A stretch of 64,000 bases of DNA from Zoogloea oleivorans (GCF_008107625.1 NZ_SDKK01000013.1:104751-168750); one strand, 5' to 3'. Positions 36,020-44,233 are shown, counted from the stretch's first letter. Numbers and translations: made by a program. Notes: generated by a model from the sequence alone, not told the origin.

Positions 36020-37171
36020 TCAGCCGGCCTGAAGAATCGTCACGGCGCTGACGCCGGGGGCGCCATAGACGTGGGTGTAGCCAAGCCGGGGCGTGCCCGG
36101 CACTTGCCGCTGCCCCGCCTGCCCGCGCAGCTGGGTGCAGATTTCGATGACCTGGCGCAGGCCCGAAGCCCCCACCGGCTCGCCGTTGGCGAGGCAGCCA
36201 CCGTCGGTGTTGATGGGCAGGCGACCGTTGATGTCGGTGGCGCCGGAGGCCAGCAGGTGTTGCTGCTCGCCGTGTTCGCAGAAACCGTTTTCGGCGATGT
36301 GGATCAACTCGGAACCGCTGTCGGTGTCCTGCAGCTGGATCACGTCAATGTCCTGCGGGCCGACGCCGGCAAATTCAAAGGCGGCGCGGGAGGCCATCAC
36401 CGTCGGCGCCGGCGACTGCTGGGCGGCCAGGCCGGGGTTGAAGACTTCGAAGGAGCCGTGGTGGCGGGTGCGCATTACCGCGGCCTTCACGATCACCGGG
36501 TTGGCGGTGTATTTGCGGGCGTGTTTGGCGCTGCACAGCACCAGGGCGGCGCCGCCCTCGGCCGGGTTGCAGAACATGAACTTGCGCAGGGGCAGGTTCA
36601 CCGCCATCGATTCGGCGATTTCCGCGTAGCTCAGCTCGCGGCGACGCCAGGCGTGGGGCGTCAGCGCACCGTTGCGGAAGGCCCGCTGGGCGATGCGCAC
36701 CAGGGCGTCGTCGGTGATGCCATGCTCAAACATGTAACGCCGGGTTTTCAGGGCGAAGAACTGGGTGGTCAGCATCAGGCCGGTTTCGCCGTACCAGTCT
36801 TCCAGGCCCCAGTCCTTGGGCTTGGGGTTGAAGGCGCCGCGGGGGTGCTTGTCGAAACCCACCGCCACGCCAATCTCGGCCATGCCGGACTGGATCGCGG
36901 CAATCACGCTGGCCAGGGCGCTGCCGCCGGTGGCGCAGCCGTTGGCCACATTCACAAAGGGCAGACCGGTGAGGCCGAGCTGGTTGCTGAGGGCGTCGGC
37001 ATTGCCGCCGTCCTGGCTGCCACCGTAGGCCACACCCACGTCCTTCCATTCGATGCCCGCGTCTTTCAGGGCTTCGCGTACCGCGTGGGCGCCCTGCTGC
37101 TGGCCGGAAAGTGCGTCGGTGCGCCCGAAGGGGTGCATGCCGATGCCGATGATCGCGACTTCGTTGTCCAT
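36020..37171 (-). CDS. Thiolase-fold protein with altered catalytic motif (lipid-transfer/aldolase-like)
   Basis: 383 aa. Cys79 is kept (VANGCATGGSAL), but the thiolase GHPxG motif reads NGEPVGASG with Glu331 in place of His, and the C-terminal CxGGG motif is absent (YGAPGVSAVTIL). It is paired with a DUF35 protein, as are Ltp2-type steroid side-chain aldolases and other non-degradative thiolase homologues. A retro-aldol or acyl-transfer role is therefore more likely than thiolysis. Second gene of the ten-gene operon, 17 bp after DUF35. Confidence 0.85.
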   Translation of the reverse strand: MDNEVAIIGIGMHPFGRTDALSGQQQGAHAVREALKDAGIEWKDVGVAYGGSQDGGNADALSNQLGLTGLPFVNVANGCATGGSALASVIAAIQSGMAEIGVAVGFDKHPRGAFNPKPKDWGLEDWYGETGLMLTTQFFALKTRRYMFEHGITDDALVRIAQRAFRNGALTPHAWRRRELSYAEIAESMAVNLPLRKFMFCNPAEGGAALVLCSAKHARKYTANPVIVKAAVMRTRHHGSFEVFNPGLAAQQSPAPTVMASRAAFEFAGVGPQDIDVIQLQDTDSGSELIHIAENGFCEHGEQQHLLASGATDINGRLPINTDGGCLANGEPVGASGLRQVIEICTQLRGQAGQRQVPGTPRLGYTHVYGAPGVSAVTILQAG

Positions 37172-37188
37172 GGTTTTCTCCGGGGGGC

Positions 37189-37620
37189 TCAGGCGGGGGC
37201 GAAGGCGTAGGTGTAAACCGGCGCCTCGCCGGGCACCTGGCGGTAGGGCAGCAGGACCAGCACCATCGGCATGCCGATCTTCAGCTGCGCCGGGTCGGCG
37301 AGGGTCAGGCGGCTTTCCACCTTCACGCCGGAAGGCATCTCGATGTAGCCGACGCCGTAGGGCTGGAAGTCGGCCTCGGCTTCGCCGCCGTTGTAGGGCG
37401 ACTTGGGCTGGAAGCCCTGGATGGTCCATGACCACAGGGTGCCGAAACTGCCGAGGGCGAAGGTTTCCATGGCGGTGGAGCAGCAGCGGGTGCAGCCCTC
37501 ACTGGCGGGGAAATACACCTCGCCGCAATCGGTGCAGCGGCTGCCCAGCAGGACCGGGTGCTCGCCACCGAGCCGAAGCAGATCCGGGCAGGCGAGTTTC
37601 GGGGAAGTATCCAGGTTCAT
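37189..37620 (-). CDS. DUF35 zinc-ribbon/OB-fold protein
   Basis: 143 aa. The N-terminal zinc ribbon has four cysteines (SRCTDCGEVYFP and GCTRCCS); the OB-fold follows (GTLWSWTIQGF ... YGVGYIEMPSG). Such proteins bind the neighbouring thiolase-like subunit and are often required for its acyl-CoA binding or aldolase activity (ChsH2-like). First gene of the long - strand operon, with a promoter and candidate operator just upstream. Confidence 0.9.
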   Translation of the reverse strand: MNLDTSPKLACPDLLRLGGEHPVLLGSRCTDCGEVYFPASEGCTRCCSTAMETFALGSFGTLWSWTIQGFQPKSPYNGGEAEADFQPYGVGYIEMPSGVKVESRLTLADPAQLKIGMPMVLVLLPYRQVPGEAPVYTYAFAPA

Positions 37621-37643
37621 CGTGGCCGGCCTCTTATGTCTAA

Positions 37644-37663
37644 AACAATCAATCCTGTTTGTT
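37644..37663. promoter_or_regulatory. Candidate TetR-type operator 3
   Basis: AACAATC-AATCCT-GTTTGTT: 7-bp arms with one mismatch and 6-bp spacer. It begins directly next to the candidate -10 box of the DUF35 promoter, so a bound repressor would cover the transcription start. Confidence 0.6.
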
Positions 37664-37691
37664 ATAGTACATGAAAAGAACGGGCGGTAAA
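37664..37691 (-). promoter_or_regulatory. Candidate promoter of the ten-gene operon
   Basis: On the - strand, TTTACC (37691-37686) and TACTAT (37669-37664) are separated by 16 bases and resemble sigma-70 -35 and -10 boxes. The operator at 37644-37663 lies immediately downstream. The DUF35 ATG is 43 bases further on. Confidence 0.4.
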
Positions 37692-37720
37692 GCACTTCCT
37701 CGGAAATTTCAGGAACGCTC

Positions 37721-37790
37721 CCGTGGGTCGGACTTCAGTCCAACTCGGCTGGCTGAACGAGCGCTGTCGGACGGAAGTCCGACCCACGGG
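37721..37790. repeat. REP-like paired palindrome, long form (copy 7)
   Basis: Arms 37721-37744 and 37767-37790 with several substitutions (CCAAC and GGACGGAAG). It lies between the ten-gene operon promoter and the terminator of the TetR gene, and is the last copy found in the window. Confidence 0.85.
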
Positions 37791-37799
37791 AAAGCATGT

Positions 37800-37825
37800 A
37801 AAAAGGGGCCCGCAGGCCCCTTTTT
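37800..37825. terminator. Bidirectional intrinsic terminator after the TetR gene
   Basis: AAAAA-GGGGCC-CGCA-GGCCCC-TTTTT: a 6-bp GC stem extended by A/T pairs with T-runs on both strands. On the - strand it lies 20 bp after the TetR stop and would end the E1/E2-SDR-TetR transcript. Confidence 0.85.
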
Positions 37826-37844
37826 CAACACCGGCAACACGAAC

Positions 37845-38648
37845 TCAGGCGTTTGCCGCCTTGCGCGGCTTGCGTTCCTTTTTTTCGGGCTCGGGTTGCG
37901 GCGGCACCTTGGCGCCGTGGGCTGCCTCGTAAGCCTTTTCGAACTCCATCATGGCTACCGAGGCGAGCAACTGGTGCAGGCGGTGCAGACGATCGCCCTG
38001 CATGTAGGGCGTCGGGTTGACCGCCACGCCCTTGAGGGAGTGGAAGAACAGATCTCGCAGCACTTCGCCGGTTTGCGGGTAGTCGGCCCAGAATGGGAAG
38101 CGCTTGAGCATGCTGGCGTTCTTCTTCTCGTCGAGGGCCTTCTCGAGGGGCAGCATGACCTTGGCCAGCACCTTGTCGGTGCGCGCACCGCGCTGCAGCT
38201 CCTGCAGGGCGATGAAGGACGCACGGGCGTAGTAATACTTCTGCAGCATCACCAGGGTGTCGAGCATGCTCTCGAAGGTGGCGAGGTTGCCGGGCGGCAG
38301 CTTGATACGCCGGCAGGCGTCCTCGTATTCGACGGCACGCAGGTCGGTGATGTACTCGGCGGCCGCCTTGAAGACGTCGGCGCGCGACTTGAAGTGGTGG
38401 GTCATCGCGCCGCGCGACACCCCCGCCTTCAGGGCGATTTTTTCGGTGGTGGTCTGGGTGTAGCCCAGTTCAACCAGGCACTGAAGCGTGGCGTCGAGAA
38501 TCTGGGTGCGTGTGGCGAGGCTTTTTTCGGCCTGCCAGGTACCGCCGGCGGCCTTGGTACGGGCCGAGTCCCGCTTGGGTCGCTCGACCCGTCGCGTCGT
38601 CGCCGCTTCCGGCTCGAGCAAGGATTCTGGCTTGTTGTCTTCGATCAT
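37845..38648 (-). CDS. TetR/AcrR-family transcriptional regulator
   Basis: 267 aa. The helix-turn-helix spans about residues 45-92: TRTQILDATLQCLVELGY and TTEKIALKAGVSRGAMTHHF, followed by the ligand-binding helical domain. It has an unusual 40-residue charged N-terminal extension and a Lys/Pro-rich tail (PEPEKKERKPRK). It is the only regulator within the catabolic locus and the natural candidate to bind the five AACNANC-N6-GYTYGTT sites; no such site lies in its own upstream region. The inducer is probably a CoA ester or acid of the pathway; inferred. Confidence 0.9.
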   Translation of the reverse strand: MIEDNKPESLLEPEAATTRRVERPKRDSARTKAAGGTWQAEKSLATRTQILDATLQCLVELGYTQTTTEKIALKAGVSRGAMTHHFKSRADVFKAAAEYITDLRAVEYEDACRRIKLPPGNLATFESMLDTLVMLQKYYYARASFIALQELQRGARTDKVLAKVMLPLEKALDEKKNASMLKRFPFWADYPQTGEVLRDLFFHSLKGVAVNPTPYMQGDRLHRLHQLLASVAMMEFEKAYEAAHGAKVPPQPEPEKKERKPRKAANA

Positions 38649-38691
38649 TTTCGGTATCCCTCAGACCTGACGAGCAAGTCGATACTGCACA

Positions 38692-38753
38692 GGAAAGACG
38701 TGGCCCGCGCCCATGCACGAACCGGCAGCCTTGCACTGCCATACCGTCTTTCC
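38692..38753. other. Interrupted inverted repeat upstream of the TetR gene
   Basis: GGAAAGACG (38692-38700) and CGTCTTTCC (38745-38753) are perfect complements 44 bases apart, 44 bp upstream of the TetR ATG. Could be an autoregulatory or looped site, or chance. The rest of 38649-38842 holds nothing else recognisable. Confidence 0.35.
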
Positions 38754-38842
38754 GCTTCCCTGATGGTTCCTGCCCGCGAACTTTTGCCGCGGGTCATGAA
38801 CGCGTTTTCCTCATGCTTCAACGTCTTGATTGCGACCGGATT

Positions 38843-39637
38843 CTACGACAAGCGCACGGAGTGTCCATAGTCCACGGTTAATACGCTTCCGTTCATGAAC
38901 GATGACGCCTCGCTGGCCAGCAGCAGCAGCGGGCCATCCAGCTCCTCCAGACGCCCCAGGCGCTTGGCCGGCAGATTGGCGATTTCCTTCTTGCCGGCTT
39001 CCGATTCGTAAAATGGATTGGTCATTTCGCTGGGGAAATAGCCCGGCGCAATCGCATTCACTCGAATGGAATGAGGCAGCAAATCCAGCGCCATGTAGCG
39101 GGTCATGTGAATCAACGCGCCCTTGGTTGTACCGTAGTTGAGGAAGGCCGGGTAAGCCAGGTGGCCGAGAATCGAGGCGATGTTGATGATGGAGCCCGGC
39201 TTGCCGGTGGCGATGAGGCGTTTGGCCATTTCCTGGGCAGCAAAGAAGGGGCCGGACAGATTGACGTCGAGGAGCGAGGTCCATTGCTCGTCGGACATTT
39301 CCTGGAAAACCGTCGGGTTGGCGAGGCCGGCGTTATTGACCAGGATGTCCACCGGCCCGTAATGCGCCTCGATCTGCTTGAAGCCCAGGCGGATCGAATC
39401 CCGATCCGCAACGTCCATGCGGCAACCAAAGGCTTCGCCGCCGGCCGCGCGAATTTCCTGCGCCACCGCCTCGACCCGCTCGACGCGGCGGGCCACGCAG
39501 GCCACCTTGGCGCCGGCCGCCGCCAGCACGTGGGCGAAGTGCTCGCCGATGCCCGTACCGGCGCCGGTCACCAGGGCTACCCGGCCTTCCAGCGAGAAGG
39601 TCTGCTGGATGGCGCTCATTCTTTCCGTTGAGGTCAT
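38843..39637 (-). CDS. Short-chain dehydrogenase/reductase
   Basis: 264 aa classical SDR: VTGAGTGIGEHFAHVLAAAG, NNAG in LVNNAGLA, catalytic Ser in NIASILGHLAY and Tyr-x3-Lys in LNYGTTKGALI. An Arg after beta-2 (VARRVER) suggests NADP(H). Start MTSTERM at 39637. It follows the E2 gene by 25 bp, last enzyme gene of the E1-E2 operon before tetR. Possibly provides a ketone substrate for the 2-oxoacid dehydrogenase-like complex; inferred. Confidence 0.87.
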   Translation of the reverse strand: MTSTERMSAIQQTFSLEGRVALVTGAGTGIGEHFAHVLAAAGAKVACVARRVERVEAVAQEIRAAGGEAFGCRMDVADRDSIRLGFKQIEAHYGPVDILVNNAGLANPTVFQEMSDEQWTSLLDVNLSGPFFAAQEMAKRLIATGKPGSIINIASILGHLAYPAFLNYGTTKGALIHMTRYMALDLLPHSIRVNAIAPGYFPSEMTNPFYESEAGKKEIANLPAKRLGRLEELDGPLLLLASEASSFMNGSVLTVDYGHSVRLS

Positions 39638-39662
39638 GTTCTTATTGTTCCTTGTCGAAAGG

Positions 39663-40430
39663 TCAGGCCAGGGCTGCCGGATCCGCCAGGGCGTCGGCAA
39701 TGAAACGGGTGAAGCGGGCCGCGTCGGCCCCGTTGATCACCCGGTGGTCGTAGCTGAGGGACAGGGGAATCACCGGCACGCTGCGCACCTGCCCATCCAC
39801 CAGCTTGAGTTTTTCGCCGGCGCGGGTGACGCCGAGGATGGCCAGCTCGGGGGCGTTGATGATCGGCGTGAAGCCCGTGCCGCCCAGGTTGCCGAGAGAA
39901 CTGATCGAGAAGCAGCCGCCCGACATCTCGGTGATCGGCAGGCCCTTGGTGCGTGCCCGCTCAGCCTTCTCGGCCAGTTCGAGGGCGATTTCGCCGATCG
40001 ACTTCTTGTCGCAGTCGCGGATCACCGGCACCACCAGGCCATTGGGGGTTTCCACCGCCACACCGATGTGGAAGTAATGCTTCATCACCAGCCCGTCACC
40101 GTTGGGCGCCAGCGAGGCATTGAAGCGCGGAAAGGCCTGCAGCGCCTTGACCGCCGCCTTGATCAGGAAGGGCACCGGGGTGAGCTTGATGCCGAGCTGC
40201 TCGCCCAGCGCCTTGCGCACTGTGTCCAGCGTCGGGGCTTCGGCCTCGTCGTGGTGGGTGACGTGGGGAATCTGTGCCCAGTTACGCGACAGAAAGGACG
40301 CCACCAGCTTCTGGTGGCGCGGCAGCGGCACCGTTTCGACTTCGCCGAACAGCGCGAAGTCGACCACCGGCATCGGCGGCAGCGTGGCCGGCCACACCGG
40401 CACGGGCTTGGCGTCGGGCGCGGCGGACAT
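39663..40430 (-). CDS. 2-oxoacid dehydrogenase E2, catalytic domain only
   Basis: 255 aa, chloramphenicol-acetyltransferase-like fold without lipoyl or subunit-binding domains. SSLGNLGGTGFTPIINAPE and the active-site YDHRVINGADAARF are clear; His229 is in the catalytic position, and Asn replaces the usual Asp four residues later, as in some pyruvate dehydrogenase E2 proteins. The lipoyl domain is encoded by the upstream gene, sharing one base (TGATG). Typical E2 proteins are 400-600 aa multidomain chains, so this is a natural split. Confidence 0.9.
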   Translation of the reverse strand: MSAAPDAKPVPVWPATLPPMPVVDFALFGEVETVPLPRHQKLVASFLSRNWAQIPHVTHHDEAEAPTLDTVRKALGEQLGIKLTPVPFLIKAAVKALQAFPRFNASLAPNGDGLVMKHYFHIGVAVETPNGLVVPVIRDCDKKSIGEIALELAEKAERARTKGLPITEMSGGCFSISSLGNLGGTGFTPIINAPELAILGVTRAGEKLKLVDGQVRSVPVIPLSLSYDHRVINGADAARFTRFIADALADPAALA

Positions 40431-40660
40431 CAGACGAGCTCGCCGATGACGGTGCCGACCTCGTAGGTCTCGCCGGCTTCCTTGATGATCTTCAGGGTGC
40501 CGTCGGCCGGGGCCTCGACTTCCTGAACCGACTTTTCGCTTTCCATGGTGTAGAGCAGCTGGCCCTGGGTCACCGGGGCGCCGTCGGCGACCATCCATTC
40601 GGTGAGGATGGCTTCATTCACGGAGAAGCCGAGCTTGGGGAGAATGATTTCGGTTGCCAT
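40430..40660 (-). CDS. Free-standing lipoyl carrier protein
   Basis: 76 aa, a complete lipoyl/biotinyl beta-barrel: LPKLGFSVNEAILTEW, then TMESEKSVQEVEAP with the probable lipoyl-lysine Lys43, then VGTVIGELV. This is the swinging-arm domain normally fused to E2. Here it stands between E1beta and the catalytic E2 gene and overlaps the latter by one base. No peripheral subunit-binding domain is encoded anywhere in the operon. Confidence 0.92.
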   Translation of the reverse strand: MATEIILPKLGFSVNEAILTEWMVADGAPVTQGQLLYTMESEKSVQEVEAPADGTLKIIKEAGETYEVGTVIGELV

Positions 40661-40700
40661 GTTCGTGTCCTTTGATTTTTGGTTGGGAATGACTTGCGGC

Positions 40701-41696
40701 TTACTTGAGCGTTTCGCGAATGGCCGCCAGGATGCGTTCCTTGGTCGGCACGAAGGCGCTTTCGAGCGGCTTGGAGAAGGGCACCGGCGAGCGGGCGGCA
40801 CCGACTCGGGCAACCGGCGCCTTGAGCGTGCCGAAGAGCTCCTTGTGCAGGCGGGCGGAGATTTCCGCGCCGACGCCAAAATCCACCTGGGCTTCGTGGG
40901 CCACCACGGCACGGCCGGTCTTGGCCACCGAGGCGATGATGGTCGGCATGTCCAGCGGGGAGATGGTGCGCAGGTCGATGACTTCGGCCGACACGCCCTC
41001 CTTGGCCAGATCCTTGGCGGCGGCGATCACCTCGTGGAGCGTCTTGCTGTAGCTGATCAGGGTGATGTCGGTGCCTTCCTGCACCACCTTGGCCTTGCCG
41101 ATGGGCACGCGCTGCCCGGGCACCGGGGCTTCGCCGGGCACGAAGTACAGGGGCAGGTTCTCGATGAAGATGCACGGATCGTCGTCGAAGATGCACGACA
41201 ACAGCAGGCCGTAGGCGTCGGCCGGGTTCGATGGAGCGACCACCTTGAGGCCGGCGGTGTGGGCGAACCAGGCTTCCAGGTAGTCGGCGTGCTGGCCGCC
41301 GGTGCCGAAGCCGGCGCCGGTGGTGGTGCGGATCACCAGCGGCACGTGGGTCTGGCCACCGGTCATGAAGCGCAGCTTGGCCGCGTGGTTCACGATCTGG
41401 TCCATGGCCACCGTGGTGAAGTTCATCAGCATGATCTCGGCCACCGGACGCAGGCCGGCCAGCGCGCCACCGACGGCGGCACCGACAATCGCCTGCTCGG
41501 CGATCGGGGTGGATTTGACCCGCCCGGTACCGAACTTGCCCGACAGGCCGGCGGTGCACTTGAACACCCCGCCGCCTTCGCGGTCGGCGATGTCCTCACC
41601 GAGGACGACCACCGAGCTGTCCAGCTCCATGGCGTCGTGGAGGGCCATGTTGATGGCCTGGACGATGTTGATCTTTTTGGCTTGAACGGCGCTCAT
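40701..41696 (-). CDS. 2-oxoacid dehydrogenase E1 component, beta subunit
   Basis: 331 aa. PDHB/AcoB-type transketolase fold: VVVLGEDIADREGGGVFK, STPIAEQAIVGAAVGGALAG and AHEAQVDFGVGAEISA. Works with the alpha subunit (overlap ATGA) and the split E2 to oxidatively decarboxylate a 2-oxo acid or cleave a diketone such as acetoin. The E3 (dihydrolipoyl dehydrogenase) gene is missing from the window. Confidence 0.92.
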   Translation of the reverse strand: MSAVQAKKINIVQAINMALHDAMELDSSVVVLGEDIADREGGGVFKCTAGLSGKFGTGRVKSTPIAEQAIVGAAVGGALAGLRPVAEIMLMNFTTVAMDQIVNHAAKLRFMTGGQTHVPLVIRTTTGAGFGTGGQHADYLEAWFAHTAGLKVVAPSNPADAYGLLLSCIFDDDPCIFIENLPLYFVPGEAPVPGQRVPIGKAKVVQEGTDITLISYSKTLHEVIAAAKDLAKEGVSAEVIDLRTISPLDMPTIIASVAKTGRAVVAHEAQVDFGVGAEISARLHKELFGTLKAPVARVGAARSPVPFSKPLESAFVPTKERILAAIRETLK

Positions 41697-42679
41697 GCTT
41701 GGACTCCCTCGGCAACGACGTCCTTGTCGAGTTCGGATACATCGGGATAAGGGCTGGCCAGTCCGAATTCGACGGCCTCCTCGAAGGCGGCCACATTGGT
41801 GGCCTCGATGTCGGCCAGTTGGCCGTCGGTGGCGTGGCCCTGCTCGATCAGCCAGGCGCGGAAGCGCGGCAGCGGGTCGGCGGCAATGGCTGCGGCCATT
41901 TCTTCCTTGGCGATGTAATGGCTGTCGTCACCCATCAGGTGGCCACGGAAGCGGAAGGTGTTGGCTTCCAGCAGGGTCGGGCCCTCCCCGGCACGGGCGC
42001 GGGCAATGGCGGTGCTGGCGGCCTGCCACATGGCGACGGCGTCGTTGCCGTCCACCTCGACACCGGGGATGCCGTAGGCCAGACCGCGGTCGGCGATGGT
42101 TGCCGCGCCGGTGCCGTATTCGTACTTGGTGTGCTCGGCGTAGCCGTTGTTCTGGCATACGAAGATCACCGGCAGCTTCCACACGGCGGCTAGGTTGAGG
42201 GCTTCGTGGAAGGCACCGATGTTGCTGGCGCCGTCACCGAAGTTCACCACCGTGACCTGGTCGGTGCCCTTCAGTTGCGAGGCCCAGGCCAGACCGTTGG
42301 CAATCGGCAGGCCGGCGCCGACGATGCCGGTGGTGACCGGCAGGCCGGAGGCCACGTGGGTGACGTGCATCGGCCCACCCTTGCCCTTGCAGGTGCCGGT
42401 GGCGCGCCCGAACAACTCGGCCACGAAGGGCTTCAGCGGAATGCCCTTGGCCAGCTGGTCGTGGATGCCCCGGTAGGTCGTCACCACGTAGTCAGCCGGT
42501 GTCAGGCTCACCGAGATGGCCGCCGGAATCAGCTCCTGGCCGCGCGGCGAGTAATACGGCGACGCGATCTGGCCGGCCTTGATGAGCGCAATGAAGCGGT
42601 CGTCGGCCGTCTTGATCAGGGTCGCGATTCGGTAGATCTCCAGCAAGGTGGCCTTGCCGGGTTGCTTTGTCTCACTCAT
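41693..42679 (-). CDS. 2-oxoacid dehydrogenase E1 component, alpha subunit
   Basis: 328 aa, thiamine-diphosphate dependent. The ThDP/Mg motif is VVNFGDGASNIGAFHEALN to CQNNGYAE. Overall closest in shape to acetoin dehydrogenase/pyruvate dehydrogenase alpha chains (GKGGPMHVTH, RFRGHLMGDDSHY). First gene of the operon E1alpha-E1beta-lipoyl-E2-SDR(-tetR). Upstream lies a pair of operator-like inverted repeats. Confidence 0.92.
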   Translation of the reverse strand: MSETKQPGKATLLEIYRIATLIKTADDRFIALIKAGQIASPYYSPRGQELIPAAISVSLTPADYVVTTYRGIHDQLAKGIPLKPFVAELFGRATGTCKGKGGPMHVTHVASGLPVTTGIVGAGLPIANGLAWASQLKGTDQVTVVNFGDGASNIGAFHEALNLAAVWKLPVIFVCQNNGYAEHTKYEYGTGAATIADRGLAYGIPGVEVDGNDAVAMWQAASTAIARARAGEGPTLLEANTFRFRGHLMGDDSHYIAKEEMAAAIAADPLPRFRAWLIEQGHATDGQLADIEATNVAAFEEAVEFGLASPYPDVSELDKDVVAEGVQA

Positions 42680-42734
42680 GCCCTACCTCTCGATTGGGTT
42701 GGTAACGGGAAGCCCTGGAGCCGGCGGCTCGTCC

Positions 42735-42800
42735 GGCAAACGGGACTGTTGGCGGGGCCCGATGCCCCAAAACAAAACCAACAGTCCCGTTTGTTTTTTT
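42735..42800. promoter_or_regulatory. Operator-like inverted pair (operator 4 plus weak copy) upstream of E1alpha
   Basis: A strong site AACCAAC-AGTCCC-GTTTGTT is at 42776-42795 and a weaker one GGCAAAC-GGGACT-GTTGGCG at 42735-42754. They share the 16-mer CAAACGGGACTGTTGG and its exact complement, so the pair can also fold into a 16-bp stem with an inner GGGGC/GCCCC stem. Seven T residues follow on the + strand (42794-42800), so a + strand terminator is an alternative reading, though no + gene lies upstream. It begins 56 bp from the E1alpha start. Confidence 0.6.
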
Positions 42801-42841
42801 GCAGTATATCGACAGCCCCGGCGAGTGACAAGCCCCGAAAA

Positions 42842-44233
42842 TCAGTCGGCCAGATATTTGTCGAGCGTGTGGTGGTGGGCGCGGATGCGCAGTTCCTGGT
42901 AGCTCGCCAGGGTCACCACGCCGGTCAGCGAAGCCTTGAGGCCGCGGGTCATGTGCGGCAGGTTACGCATGTCCTGATCGAGCACCGGGCCGAGGGCGCC
43001 GAGCTCCGGGGCGCTGCTGAAAGGCTCGTCGTCGCTGAGCCAATGCACGGCCGGGGCGGCCGGGCGGACTTCGCCGGCCTTGTGGCGGCCGAGCACCATC
43101 ACGTCGTAGATGCAGCTCTCCGGATTCTGCCCGTCGGGAATGGCCCGATACACGATGTTGCCGCAGTAGCCGGCCCAGATCTGGAAGTTGGGAAAGGCCG
43201 AATACAGGATGGCATCCTGCAGCTCGGCCAGGGTCGCCTGCGACAGGTCGACGCCGGAGGCCGCCGCGTAGGCTTCGCGGTTCATCTCGCCGATGTATTC
43301 CCGCGCCGTCATGCCGGCCGGCAGCTGGTGGGCGGCGCCGTTGGCGTCGGACATGCGCCCGGATGCGGCGATGCAGTCGCGCATCACCTCGGCCTCGGTG
43401 ACACCGGACAGGTTGGGGCTGGCGATGGACATGGGGGTGATGCAGCGCGCCACGTTGTCGCTGAACACGTCGTACTGGCTGTCCACGTCATCCGTGAAGG
43501 TCATGATGTGCGGGTGGGTGGCGCGCACGTGGAAGGATTCGAAGAAGGCTTCCTGGGCCAGTTTCCAGTTGCACGGGATGCGTTTGCGCACGTGCAGCAG
43601 GGTGGTCGCCCGATCGAGCCCGTAGTCGGCAAAGTGCGCGGGCATCACGCCGAGCCAGCTTTGCAGCGGCTCGGCGTCCTTGTCGAAGTTGATGAAGATG
43701 AAGCCCGCCCAGGTTTCGACGCGTACCTGCGGCAGATCCTGGCGGGCCGGCTCCAGATGCTTGAAATCCCACGAACACGGCAGGCTCTTCATCGCGCCGG
43801 CCAGATCCCAGGTGAAGCCGTGGAAGGGGCAGCGCAACTGCTCGACATGGCCGCCCTCGGGGCGCAGCGCGATGCCCCGGTGCAGGCACGAATTACCGAA
43901 GCCGCGCACCACGCCGTCCTCGCCGCGCATCACAATGACCGAGCGGTCGCCGATGTCGTACACCAGATGGTCACCGGCGTTCGGGATGGCTTCGTCGCGA
44001 CCGACGAACTGCCACACGCGGGGCCACATGCCGGCCATCTCGCGACGGTGGAAATCGGCCGAGAAATAGCGGTCCACGGCCAGATCGGCATCGCCCAGCC
44101 CGGCCGCCGGAGCCGGCTTGAGGAAGGCCGGGACGGGCACTTTCTCTTGTGCCAGCAGACGCTGGAAGGTGGCCGGATCGCCGAGGTTTTCGGGTGATAC
44201 GCGCGGGTGCTGGATTGCGCAGGGTGCATTCAT
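42842..44233 (-). CDS. Rieske non-heme iron oxygenase, alpha subunit (oxygenase 2)
   Basis: 463 aa. Rieske ligands Cys116/His118 and Cys135/His138 (CLHRG, CPFHGF) and mononuclear iron histidines in FFESFHVRATHP. It is a clear paralogue of oxygenase 1: same length, the same AGDHLVYDI, IPxAG and LAELQDAILYS segments, and a similar C-terminal HHTLDKYL. It is a single-gene unit with its own promoter region carrying an FNR-type palindrome and operator 5. RBS GGAGGAG lies upstream. No beta subunit or own reductase adjoins it. Confidence 0.93.
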   Translation of the reverse strand: MNAPCAIQHPRVSPENLGDPATFQRLLAQEKVPVPAFLKPAPAAGLGDADLAVDRYFSADFHRREMAGMWPRVWQFVGRDEAIPNAGDHLVYDIGDRSVIVMRGEDGVVRGFGNSCLHRGIALRPEGGHVEQLRCPFHGFTWDLAGAMKSLPCSWDFKHLEPARQDLPQVRVETWAGFIFINFDKDAEPLQSWLGVMPAHFADYGLDRATTLLHVRKRIPCNWKLAQEAFFESFHVRATHPHIMTFTDDVDSQYDVFSDNVARCITPMSIASPNLSGVTEAEVMRDCIAASGRMSDANGAAHQLPAGMTAREYIGEMNREAYAAASGVDLSQATLAELQDAILYSAFPNFQIWAGYCGNIVYRAIPDGQNPESCIYDVMVLGRHKAGEVRPAAPAVHWLSDDEPFSSAPELGALGPVLDQDMRNLPHMTRGLKASLTGVVTLASYQELRIRAHHHTLDKYLAD

